Source of the DNA: Scedosporium boydii
Lineage: Eukaryota > Ascomycota > Sordariomycetes > Microascales > Microascaceae
NCBI GenBank assembly: GCA_002221725.1
Contig: NJFT01000081.1
Coordinates: 1-64,000 of the forward strand
Reading direction: 5' to 3'
DNA: 64,000 nucleotides
Position numbers and translations under genes: made by a program. The notes beneath the pieces were generated by a model. That model had not been told where the DNA came from and did no database searches. It was given only the letters and a program-made list of their open reading frames with translations. Positions 22,764 to 33,225 of the stretch are shown here, piece after piece (the stretch's first letter is position 1; each line of letters begins with the position of its first letter).

Positions 22764-23957
22764 ATGGCGACAGCCACGCCAGACCAAGCGACTGCGACGT
22801 CATCATCGCAGTTCCGCATGACATCTCATCGATGTGGGACATGCGAGGTTAGCTTCTCCAGTGTCCAGGAGATGAGGACCCATGCAAAGAGCCAATTGCA
22901 GTATGTTCCTACCTCTTCCCCTTCTGCTCGGGCCCTCTCCCTCACTTCATTGTATCCTGTCCAGGAACTAATATTCCATCCTAGTGTTGAGAACCTCCGC
23001 CGTCGCCTCGTCGAGCAAGACCCCATCGCCCACGAGCCTGAAAAGGACTACGGCGACTACCCAAGTGCATCCGAAGAAGACGAAGAGGAGGAAGAGGAGG
23101 AAGGCGCCAACTCAGACGCATCCATCCACTCAGACTCCGACACCCAGTCCCGCGCACTACATCCCCCATCCATACCACCATTCGACTCCAACACCTGTCT
23201 CTTCTGCCAAGAGACTACCTCTGACTTCGACTCTAACCTCACACACATGTCCAAATCCCACGGCTTCATCATTCCCTCCCCGGAATCCCTCCTCGTAGAC
23301 CCGGATACTCTCCTCTCCTACCTCTACCTCGTCATCGAGGGGTACCGCGAATGCATCCTCTGCGGCACCCAGCGAAACAGCCCCCACGCCATCCGCCGCC
23401 ACATGCTCGACAAGAGTCACTGCCGCTTTGACATCTCCCCGGCCTCTGAATACTCCGATTTTTACTCCAAGCAAGATACCGAAGCCCACAATTACCAACT
23501 CACGATAGCAGCTACCCATCTTCACGTTCGTTCCGATGAGGGAACACTCAGCCTCGCCTCGGGCAAGATCCTTGCCAGTCGATCCGCGCCCGCGCCCCGC
23601 CCTCCTCGTCTCTCAAAGGACAAAGACAATAATCATACTACGCCTACGGAAAAGACGGCGGTAGACGGTACGAAAGCCTCTACCGAACTAACGCCCAGGT
23701 CCTCGGGCGCGTTGACAAAGGCCGAGAAGAGAGACGTCACGCTGGCGAGTAAAATGACCTCGCTGAGCATCTCTGACCAAAAGGCCATTGCACATTTGTC
23801 CCCCTCGGAGCAGAGGGCTACGATTGAGAGGCGGGATAGGGAAATGCAGAGGGCGAGGAGGGCGGATAGGAGGATGATGAGTCGGGTGGAGGCTTTGAGT
23901 AATAAGACGAAGATGCACCATTATCGCCCTGCTGGGAATGAGCGGCCAAATGGTTAA
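22764..23957 (+). CDS. REI1/REH1-like C2H2 zinc-finger protein (60S biogenesis type), 2 exons
   Basis: This encodes a 369-residue protein like yeast Rei1/Reh1 and human ZNF622, cytoplasmic factors of 60S ribosomal-subunit maturation. Exons are 22764-22900 and 22985-23957. The 84-nt intron (GTATGT...CTAG) is a multiple of three and free of stops, so an unspliced frame runs through it. Splicing forms His46 and completes a first finger C24-x2-C27-x12-H40-x5-H46, the U1/JAZ spacing of this family. An acidic low-complexity stretch (EEDEEEEEEEGA) follows. Then come the paired fingers CLFC...HMSKSH and CILC...HMLDKSHC, with the family sequence KSHGFIIPSPE and the LLSYLYLVIEGYREC core. The Arg-rich C-terminus (ERRDREMQRARRADRR) may bind RNA. 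The start is the ATG at 22764 (AAAATGGCG); the frame opens further upstream only from TTG. Rei1 versus Reh1 cannot be separated here. Confidence 0.87.
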   Translation: MATATPDQATATSSSQFRMTSHRCGTCEVSFSSVQEMRTHAKSQLQYVPTSSPSARALSLTSLYPVQELIFHPSVENLRRRLVEQDPIAHEPEKDYGDYPSASEEDEEEEEEEGANSDASIHSDSDTQSRALHPPSIPPFDSNTCLFCQETTSDFDSNLTHMSKSHGFIIPSPESLLVDPDTLLSYLYLVIEGYRECILCGTQRNSPHAIRRHMLDKSHCRFDISPASEYSDFYSKQDTEAHNYQLTIAATHLHVRSDEGTLSLASGKILASRSAPAPRPPRLSKDKDNNHTTPTEKTAVDGTKASTELTPRSSGALTKAEKRDVTLASKMTSLSISDQKAIAHLSPSEQRATIERRDREMQRARRADRRMMSRVEALSNKTKMHHYRPAGNERPNG

Positions 23958-25962
23958 GCGGGGTGTGTGGTGGAGATGTTGTTCGCGGTGAAGTTGTGGC
24001 TGATTTCCTTTCTTCTCCTTTCTCTTTGCATAGCTACGATATGATAGACCTATTACATGAGAAATACACTCGATATACAACGGGATCGAATGTGATCGAA
24101 ACTGTGTTGTTCTTGAACCCCCATCCCCATGATATGTTGGCGTCGTCTGTCCCACTTTGATGATGCACATCAATGTTGTGCCGAATTTTTTCAGCTGCGG
24201 TATTTTTCAGGGTGGGATGACGATCGGCACACTCAACAGGATGGGAAAGTGATCCGCGAGTAAAATGTGACATGTCGAGATTCCTACTGCGGCCCAGCCT
24301 TACCTTGTTAGGCTGGAACGACGGGGAGCTCGCAAAGTGTCCCAAGAATAGAAAAAAACCCATGCCCAGCCCCGGGAGAGAACCAACTAAACCCGCGGGA
24401 TGCCCGGATGCGTTAAAGCGCAAACCTGACAATTAGGAAGGTGAAGGGAAGCGCAGAAGAATAGATCGTGCTGCGTGTTGGCTCTTTTCCCGTCCTGTAG
24501 TCTGGCCGTTACGGCAAACACGAAGCCTTGGGAATTGGCGAACCCAGGTTCTCGTAGGCACGGCTCGTCCAAAAGGGGCCCGACGGCTGCATGTGTGATA
24601 CATGATGCAGCCACGGATACGGGACAGACCCTTGATGTTCTCTCAAGTGTGAGCCAGGGTCTAGTCGGGCCTCGAAAAGAACGTGAAGAGCTTCCCTCTT
24701 TCCTAACTTAACCCAAACTCACAACCAATGATGCCCTATTCCAGAATGATCTATCAAGGTGCTGCCACCCCCGCCCAAGTTCGGCCCCGCGCGGATTCTA
24801 TCCGCCATGCATCACGCCCTGTTCCCTGCTAGTTCAAGGCGTGTAAGGCCCGTAAAAAAAAAAACCCACAGCAGAGATTTAAGCACATCAAGGGTGTAGT
24901 TCCATCACAAGCGTCCCATCAAGGAAAAAGATCGAGAGGAGAAAAGGAAGCAAAACTTCCATAGCCGCCCAAGCCGCGCATGTAAGTGCCAACCCACCCC
25001 CGATACGGATTGTGATGTGATATCGACGCCAATTCCATCCCACTTGGATAGATTTTCCTCCTCGAGGTCGTGTCCAATGCTCATCCCGAAGTTACAATCA
25101 GGTCACAATTACTTTTGGTTTGTAGTGGAAGAATAGGAAATGTTAGAAAAAACTACATATTTCACATTGCTGCCCCAAGTTGGGCGTCAATCTCCCCGCT
25201 CCCCGGCTGTGCCCTCCTCCCTTCAACCCAAAATATCTCTCTTTTTTTTCTCTTTATTTATATAAAAAAAAAAAAAAAAATTACAAATTGTCCTCTAAAT
25301 AGGTAAAATTACAATGTTAATCAACCCCCCAAGAGAGAAAGGAAAATCCATCTACCCCATTGGCTTTTTCTCTTTCTCTTCCCTAAATGCAACGGGCCAG
25401 CCGCGAAGGTGAAGAAGCATCTCGGGAAGAACGGTCTCGACCACCTCTCATGTCATATGCGTGTGATATTGATCTCCCTTCCCTCCACCTTCCGCCCTAG
25501 GAGCAGGAGGGGTGACGCGGTGACTGAGAATCAGATGAGTTGACCAAAGAATAGTAAATATAAGAAAAAAAAGAAAAAAAGAGAAAGAAAAAAAAGAAGA
25601 AGAACTAAGGAAAAGAGAGGAGAAGGAGGGATGCCCGATGCAGTCCAATTTCTTAATGCCAGTGTGATGAAAATGACAAACTTTTTTGGTTCCTCTGCTA
25701 TGCATATCGATTCCCCTTGATTCCAAGGTTGTCGATACTTTCTTTCATCGATGGTGCTTCAGGCAAACAAACGCGCAATTCTCTCTAGCATCGGGTCGAG
25801 TCCCCTTCTCCATTCCTCTCCTCCCTTCTCTTCTCTCCGTACAGGCAATGGAATCCCTCTTTCCCAGTACTCGTCCCCCCCGCCCAATCCCCCTCATCCG
25901 CCTCAACTGAAAAATCATACTCGAGGCGAGTTGGGTTCAATATTGGGCTTTTTCGACCATTT
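23958..25962. other. Convergent intergenic region, no gene seen
   Basis: This lies between the 3' ends of the REI1-like gene (+) and the C2H2 gene (-). Contents are A/T-rich simple sequence (A tracts near 25264-25279 and AG/A-rich DNA near 25558-25625) and no recognisable coding frame. Confidence 0.5.
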
Positions 25963-27666
25963 CTACCTCGGCGGAGGGGACGGCGGTCTAGTCACAGGCG
26001 TATTATTCCTATCCCCTGCAGCTGGAGGAGGGTGCCAATGATCACTCCTCTCCGGAGTGGGCATCTGCGCCCCGAGAGGCGACGCCCTCTGCCCAGTGTC
26101 GTGCGTTGCCCGCCTCGAAAGCCTAAGCGGGGCAAGCTCATCAGAGCCACCCAGGGCGAAGGCAGTCTGATGCGCGAGGTTCAGGCTTCCGTGACCGCGA
26201 TGGCTGGCTGCTATCGGCGGTAGTGGGCGCGGGGAAGGACGTAGCATGTGCGTATCGGGAGGTGCGCTGGCCGCCGGTCGTGGGAGCGAAGACGACGAGG
26301 GCGAGCCTTCTTCGCCGGCGCGGCTTTTGTACCACCGATCGTAGACCTCCTGGAATCCAGAGGATAGATCCGATCTTAGCGTATCGGCGTTGATGCCCTG
26401 GAGACCGTCCCGGGACACGAGATCGGAGAACTTGATCCTCTCGAGGATGATGTCGGGTCCGTTCGTAGTCAGGTAGCTCACGAATTCGTCGAGATCCTGC
26501 GAGAGCTCGGGATCCAGGTGTACCGAGGCGGGCCTCTGCGCGTTCGGGAAGATGATATCGTAGACCTCGTACCACTGGCCCTCGAGAGAATTCTTCTGAT
26601 TCACCCGGCTCCGCAGCTGGAAGATCTGATCCTCCGTCACGCCGTCGGGCGGGCTGTACGGTCTCCGCGTGCACGTCATCGAGCGAATGTGATGGCGGAG
26701 CTGCTCGTCCGTCTGGAACAGCGCGTTGCAGATCTGGCAGTGCGGAGGCATCCGGTGCGCGCGGAGGATGTGCTGCTTCACGTAGCTTATCTTGGTTAGC
26801 AGGATACGGCGGCAGTTTCGATACCGCGCCGGGTTCCACTTGTAGAACGGGCAAGCTAAGATGACGCGGGGTCGATCTTCGGTGCGGAGTCTTCGCGGAC
26901 GCGAAGGTTGGCTCTCGTGGTCCGAGGACATGACGTCGGAGGGCGCACGGCTTCGTTTAGTTCCCGTGCGAGCTGGCCCGGATGATCCCGAGCCGGTCGT
27001 GGCACCTGCGACGGTGTCGCTCGGGACGCCGCCGCCCGTCGATTTGGAGGTGCTGTTCTTCTCTGTTGCGGCGGATTGCTTGGACGACGACGGGTTCTGG
27101 TCTTCGGTGTCACAGGGGACGATGGTCGTCGTGTGGGACATCGAGGTACCCGGCTCGTCCCAACTAGACCCTCCACACGAGGTAAAGGCATCATCCTCGT
27201 CCTCTTCGTCGTGATACCTTTCCCACTCGTCCTTGAAGGGCCCGATGGCGGTGAGCCGGTGATGATGACAGAGGTCCTTTGGGAAGAGACCATTGGCAGT
27301 GGCGGCGGGGAGCTCTGCATGATGTGCAGCACCAGCAGCAACCTGTCCTCCTCCAAAGGAGAAATGCAGGTTAGTAGCATCGATGCACGGAGATGGCGAA
27401 GGGAGAGCGAGGCAGCCTAGGACGCTGTCATTTTTGACTATTTTGTGAGACAGCTGCGACTTGAGGTCTCGAGACAGCACCTGGTCAAGGATGCAAGGTG
27501 GAGCGTCCAGGGTGTGTGCGTGTTGGCAGGGTTCCTCCAGGTCTTGGATCTCGCAATCGGAATCCGTTATAACGGGCGGTCGGAAGGAGAAGGTGGACGC
27601 ATTGTCCAAGAGTCCACTTTTTGCGAGCACGGCCGTTGTCGAGTCGAAGGAGGACGACAATACCAT
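25963..27666 (-). CDS. Fungal C2H2-like zinc-finger protein, possible transcription regulator
   Basis: This encodes a 567-residue single-exon protein starting at the ATG at 27666. The only structured part is at about residues 275-340. It opens CPFYKWNPARYRNCRRILL, continues SYVKQHILRAHRMPPHCQIC, and ends with a second finger, CQIC...LRHHIRSMTC. This CPF-x-K-x-NP...C...H-H arrangement is a common lineage-specific zinc-finger type in filamentous ascomycetes. The N-terminal 250 residues are Ser/Thr/acidic and look disordered. A conserved-looking block follows the fingers (PPDGVTEDQIFQLRSR, VYDIIFP, LDEFVSYL). The C-terminus is Pro/Ser-rich. The function is not established; nuclear DNA or RNA binding is inferred from the fingers. 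A pyrimidine/purine-rich leader precedes the start. Confidence 0.85.
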   Translation of the reverse strand: MVLSSSFDSTTAVLAKSGLLDNASTFSFRPPVITDSDCEIQDLEEPCQHAHTLDAPPCILDQVLSRDLKSQLSHKIVKNDSVLGCLALPSPSPCIDATNLHFSFGGGQVAAGAAHHAELPAATANGLFPKDLCHHHRLTAIGPFKDEWERYHDEEDEDDAFTSCGGSSWDEPGTSMSHTTTIVPCDTEDQNPSSSKQSAATEKNSTSKSTGGGVPSDTVAGATTGSGSSGPARTGTKRSRAPSDVMSSDHESQPSRPRRLRTEDRPRVILACPFYKWNPARYRNCRRILLTKISYVKQHILRAHRMPPHCQICNALFQTDEQLRHHIRSMTCTRRPYSPPDGVTEDQIFQLRSRVNQKNSLEGQWYEVYDIIFPNAQRPASVHLDPELSQDLDEFVSYLTTNGPDIILERIKFSDLVSRDGLQGINADTLRSDLSSGFQEVYDRWYKSRAGEEGSPSSSSLPRPAASAPPDTHMLRPSPRPLPPIAASHRGHGSLNLAHQTAFALGGSDELAPLRLSRRATHDTGQRASPLGAQMPTPERSDHWHPPPAAGDRNNTPVTRPPSPPPR

Positions 27667-28414
27667 CTTTTTTTTTTTATTCGGGGGGAGGAAGTGCTTT
27701 CGACTTTCGGTTTCGAGGCGGTGAGAAAGAGAGAAGGGAGGGAGGGTAGAAGGAGGGAGAGCACGAGAGAGAAGGGCGAGAAACGAAACTCTCAGTTCTC
27801 ACAAGAACAAGAACAACAACAAAGGGCAGGCAGGACGTGAAAGAGGCTGGCAAATGTGCTCAAAGAGGAGCCGGACGAGGGGAAACAAAAAAACAAGAGA
27901 GTAACACTATACTAAACGAAAAAACGACACGGAGTGGGTGGACTGTCCATATCCCTACTTTTTCTCATCTCATGGCAGCGAGAACCATACGACACGTCGA
28001 TATCTGGTGAGAGATGGCAAAGCTCGAAGGAAGCAACTGGAGCCGGCGGCAGCATGGCAACAGGATAGCATGGCCATCCATGGCCCAACTCGTCCCAAGG
28101 CCAGGCCAACGCGGGCTTGTGGGAGATTGCACATTGCCGCCCACTGGTTGCCCACCTCCTCCACTCACACTCCCGGCGTGTATTCGTAGAACATAGAAAT
28201 CGGTCGTCACAGAAACTCTTCCTCTTCGCTACTCCGAAGAAAGTACACGAAAGGCACGCGGGAAAAAAAAACGAGTGATATTTTTTGGGCTTCCATGCAG
28301 AACATCTAGACCACTCACTACATGCCACGACTCGAGGTTTTTGCTGTGGGATGCAAAAGGGCTATTATTGATTATTTCTTCATCTATTTTTTTCCCTGGT
28401 TTTTCTTTCTTTTC

Positions 28415-28436
28415 CTCTCTCTCTCTCTCTCTCTCT
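28415..28436. repeat. (CT)11 microsatellite
   Basis: An uninterrupted dinucleotide run within a pyrimidine-rich stretch, in intergenic DNA. Confidence 0.85.
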
Positions 28437-29702
28437 ACTTTGTTTTGTTTTTCTTTGCTCAGCCCATGGTACAGCACTAGCACAGCACAAGACAGCACAG
28501 AGTGTGCGTTGCGCCAAGAGTGGCCACACATCTGGCGATGGGTTGCTTCGTTGGGCCTCAATACATTGGCGAACATTGATGCCAACTCACCTCACACGCG
28601 GCAGACGAAACGAGAGCACACTTGTGGAGAAAGACACCTTGGGGGGAAGGGAAGAAGCCGGAAACTTGCGGTAAAGCAAATCCCGCAAACGCAACCCTGT
28701 CGTTCCCACAGCTGCAGCTAACAGCCGAGACTAGTTTATACCATGTTGGCGACTTTTTTTTCTTTTTTTTTCCCTCCAAGCCGTATAAGGGAAAGGACGC
28801 CAAGGAAATCGGCCGTCTTTGGAGATATTTCGAGATCAGAAACCAGCGAGAAGCTGAACTTCTCTCAGTCCTCTCTGAATCCCGCGAACCTGAAGAGCAC
28901 GAAGAGATTGCCCCAAGTAGGTTACCTCTGGCATCGAATTTAGCGGTGGCCACTTGACTATTCTCTGTTTCCTTTCTTCTTCTCATGGGAGGGAAGGGCT
29001 GAAACTATGACATCAATGGGCTGCTCCGTGATTTCCGGTTGTTTCCGCATGACGGAGAGAGCGAAACGGGGTCGGCTCGGCTCACGGCATCGCGGACTAA
29101 AAGAACAGCCTCGGGGATCCTTCCGGTCTGTCTCTTTTTCTGTCTCATTTCTCCCCCTCCCTTTTTCATTCTTTTCGTTTTCGCCCGTTTTCGCCTCCCC
29201 CTTTTCCCCTGCATGCTATCCATTCCTATTTTCCGATCCATAACAGGTGATATCTGGTTGCCATGATATAATCTAGTAGTAAAAGAAGAAATAATAATAA
29301 TAAGAATAATAAACTAATAAAATATTATCCCATGACGCCACACATATGCGGGCCCTTTGGTTATCATTGCCAACATCCGAGCAAATTTATAAATTTGATT
29401 TGGTCGTGTTGCGTCGGTTTAGACACCAGTCTCCTTTGTCTTCGGCCATACACTCGCTGGCCGTCTGACCCCATTCCGAGAGTTGGAAATCTAAGGCAGC
29501 TGATCTGGTTGAAAAACCTCGCAAGCGAAGAAATGCTTGACGACGGGGAATGCGCCGAATATTTGAATGTTTGCATTATATCTTGGAGGCTTGAGATGTG
29601 GTCACAGACGTCGCTAGCACGAGATATCCCAGGAAAAGCGTTCCCCGGATATGAAGTTTCCTTAGTAGAGATACGGCTAGTTTTCGTCTATGACGATAGT
29701 AA

Positions 29703-29703
<1 letters not shown>

Positions 29704-29764
<61 letters not shown>
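29704..29764. repeat. A61 homopolymer tract
   Basis: A run of 61 A, far longer than the window's other homopolymers (25-26 nt). It could be the 3' tail of an old retroposed copy, but I see no target-site duplication and no recognisable element body upstream. Its length may also be inflated by sequencing slippage. Confidence 0.85.
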
Positions 29765-29767
<3 letters not shown>

Positions 29768-30218
29768 TCCGCACGTCTTCGATGAAGGTTGTATTTGTGT
29801 GCCTTTCTTTTCTTTTCTTTCTCTTTTCTCCGCATCTCGACGCAGCGAGCTCCAGTCTTCGGTAATCTTCGCACGGATTGTGTCTCAGATCGGAACCAGT
29901 CAGTGGTGGGAAATTGCCACGTCCTTTTCCGCCGTGTTCCACCCGATCGCGAGGTCGTCCTCCTGGGCTGATACTGTCATCTCTCCTTGCCCTTGCTGTA
30001 GTAGAACTAGAAGCCGGCCTCATGTCCGTGGAGAACAGGACAAAGGATTTTGCATGCAGTCAAGAAACCCTTAAAATGAGACGCCGTCTGTGATCTTGAA
30101 CGGCTTGCGGGGGAATATTTCATTTTATCCCCTTTCTCGACATCCTCGTCAGATCTCCAACCCTGCGACCCCGGGGTTTGACCTTGGCCCCTGATGGAGA
30201 GGTTGTCTGGTTCGGAGT

Positions 30219-33200
30219 TCAGGTCTGTCGGATCTTATATTTGTTGAAAGAAATGATGTAGCCTACCAGGGCGAGTATCTGCAAGCGGAGAAGATAGGAC
30301 AGTCGATTCTTCTTCCGATATTCATCAAATAACTCGGTGAGCTCGGCCCAGAAGAAGTTATTTCCCGTGGCTGATGCCAGTTTTGGAATTATGGAAAATA
30401 ATGGGCTTTTAATTCGTCTATGGGTCTTGAAAGCGGGGTGCTTAACAGTCGACGGGGGAGGAACAGGTGGAAAAAACTTCTTGAAGAGTAGGGTGTCTTC
30501 GGTTGGGTCTCCGCCGTGTCTTAGTAGGAGGCGGATTAGGTCCAGCCGACCCTCGAAGAGTCCTGGAATCCGGTTCGGATTACCAACAGCATAGAGGTTA
30601 GCCGGGTGACGTCCCGGGACGAAAAGGGCATTCTCCAGGAGGCTGATCTGGTTTCCTCCGTAACGTACGATGGCGGGCTTTTCAAGCACTTTCCTCTCAA
30701 CATAAAGAGAAATCGAAAACTGCGCGGCAAGCCCTACAAAGCTATTCCGTGGTCCTAGAAAGCCCCTGCGCGACAGGAATTGCGTGCAGGACCAGTGGCT
30801 GTCAGAATTGTACATCTTGCTCATCTGAATTGAGATTTCCTCGTCCAGACGATCCAGGGCTTGGACCAATTCATCAACAAAGGATTGGTCGTGCCCTACA
30901 CTGCTCCCGTAGCTCAAGCAGTCGGACACGGCAAGCCATATCCGTTCCAGACCACTACCGGCGTTGAAGAAGCTTTGTGCTGATATCTGGGCAGCCTTAG
31001 CGACAAGGATGCAGAGATTCGGGTCGAAATTTTGGGGGCTGTGACCCGAGATCTCTTCCCAGCGATCTTGCAGCCAGTCGCGAGCAGTACGGTGGAGATA
31101 GTCGACAGTCCCGTTGGCGGTCGTCTCCAACAACCCCCTCGTCCTGCTACGCAGACGACGGTTAAGCTGCTGCAATTTGCATTCCCGCGGTATCTTGCAC
31201 GATTCGAAGGGATCCGGTTGCTCCGCTAGGAACGCTGTGTCTATATCTAATGGGCCGCGGTGGGCGTCGAGGACCCGTAGAAGCCGCGACGCACCCGTCT
31301 TCTCCTTGATAGACAACTTATCCCAGATCTTCAGGTATAGGTCGGCGAGGTCCGGAGGAAGGCTCCGGAGGGTGTCAATGAGCTCCTCAATGGTGTCACC
31401 GCAAGCGAGCCCAGCCAGAAGAGACGATGTTACGATTGTAACCCACAGGAAAACTCCGCGACCCTTGCTGACGATCTCGTCGATCAACATCCCAGCCTTT
31501 TCTCTGTATGCGCCCTGGAGCTCGCGGAACGCTAAGCTCTCTTCGAAGTGGTCATTGACGTAGCATTGAATATCGTGCATCGTGAGCTCATGAAGCCGGA
31601 GGCTAGGTTGCCCATGAAGAGCGTCGGAAAACTGATTCCAGGGACGACTGCTAACGCAAATCTTTGCAAAGCGTCGTCCGCTAACGTCCTTGACAAATTC
31701 AAGAAGTCCACCGTGCCTGTCGTTTGTGTCGAACTCGTCCAGACCGTCGATGAACATGGCCAGCCTAAAATCGGACTCCTGGGCAAGCCTTACAAAGACA
31801 TCGAAGCTCTCACGAAGCTCTGCTTTTGTCCATTGGGGAGCGGAGGACCTTATTTCAGTGCCGAAAAGCTTGAAGAGGGCCCATCGCTTAGGAGCTACAC
31901 GCGCCGTGAGGCCCGGTTCCTGGCTGAGATACTGGTGCAATAGAGCCTGGAGCAGACCGACTTCCGACCTTTGCATGTTGCTCCCTGCACCCCAGGAGTA
32001 ATACGCAGCCGAAAGCAGCTTCTCGCGAGGCGCCCAGCGATCTAGGCTTGTCCGCAGCTCCTCACTCTCCCAGATGTACTTCATTAAAGTCGACTTTCCT
32101 GATCCTGGCTTTCCGGTAATCCAATAAATGTGATTTGAATAATCCTCCTCAAGCCAAGAAGGAAAAGAAGACCAGGAAACACTTTGGGGCCCTCCCCCTT
32201 CCGCTGATGCTCGAGTTTCAAATATCCATCGGAATGTCTTCTCGTACGCTAGTGGAATGGCATTTTGCCGGCAACCTATATCGGGGAATGAGAGACTAGA
32301 AATAATCGTCCGCTGCAAACTTTCTGTTAACCACGACTCCTCGCGGTTGGTGACTTGGTCCTCAGATTCGATCTTGACCCCTTCGTCCTTGTAAGGGAGG
32401 CCGCCAGAGAACCATATATAGTTAATGAGAGCCTGGCGTTTCCGGGAAGCTTCTGTGACCCTATCGTTTGTTTCTAGGGCTTTTGGGGAGACCAAATCCG
32501 GCGGTTCGCTCGCGCGATTGGACGCCCCCCGGAGGCTGTCCTGGCCGAGTGATATTGCTCGAAGCATCGCTAATGTCTCCTTGCTATCTTGCCTGTAGGT
32601 TTGTAAGAAAAAAAACAGCACTGCACGACTGGTCCTCCAATTGTCATGCAACATTGGGATGGACAGGGACATACCACAGAGAAATTTGCACTGATGCCAT
32701 TATATCTTGCCTTATCGTATTGAGCGTCACGGTCATTCGCGATATCTCCTTCTTCACCAGCTTGACTTCGGCAGAGTCTGACCGTGCTTTCCAGACCTGG
32801 AACATCCCTTTCCCTTTCAACCCCTGATCATGCGTCGTAGGCGATGACTCTCCAGAGTCCGCTTCCCGAACTTTGCGTATGAGAGCTTGTATCTCTTCAT
32901 TGACTTGTTTGCACTTGTTGCAAAGGCCAAGAAGAGGGTTGTCTGGATCATTGCGGGTGTTGGTGTTGGTGTTGGTTGGGTCGTAATCATCCTGCTCCTG
33001 CACTCGAGGATACACATAGACATAGCTCGTCTCAATCTTCTGGGCCAGTAATAGCAATGCGTCGGACCTCTGCGCGAGCCCGTCGAGTTCTTTTTCGGAG
33101 TCGAAATCCGAATTGCCCTTGCGAGAGTTCACGTAGTAATATTTTGTAGCGATTAGTAGTTTCGATCCGAAATCGATAAATTGAATAGCCGCAGCGGCGA

Positions 33201-33225
33201 TTCCCAGAATACTCAGGGGATCCAT
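30219..33225 (-). CDS. NLR-type NACHT NTPase (NLR 1), 2 exons
   Basis: This encodes a 974-residue STAND protein of the fungal NLR type, thought to sense non-self or altered self and trigger a death or defence response. Exons are 33225-32675 and 32592-30219, with an 81-nt intron (GTATGT...CTACAG) splitting a Trp codon. The N-terminal 180 residues open MDPLSILGIAAAAIQFIDFGSK, a HeLo-like/fungal STAND N-terminal type, followed by a helical region. NACHT motifs are Walker A GKPGSGKST at 344-352 and Walker B LAMFIDGLDEF at about 462-471, with CVSSRPW as the sensor region. The helical half contains GRGVFLWVTIV and LHRTARDWL. Near the C-terminus GRLDLIRLLLRHGGDP looks like a single ankyrin-type repeat. 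No WD40, TPR or prion motif is visible. It is divergent from the repeat-protein gene at 35.4 kb and shares layout with NLR 2. Confidence 0.92.

Larger units (their letters stand above)
27667..30218. other. Intergenic with simple-sequence tracts
   Basis: No gene is recognised. Features include a (CT)11 run at 28415-28436, AATA-rich DNA at about 29288-29330, and a 61-nt A tract at 29704-29764. Open frames on both strands are low-complexity. Confidence 0.5.
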
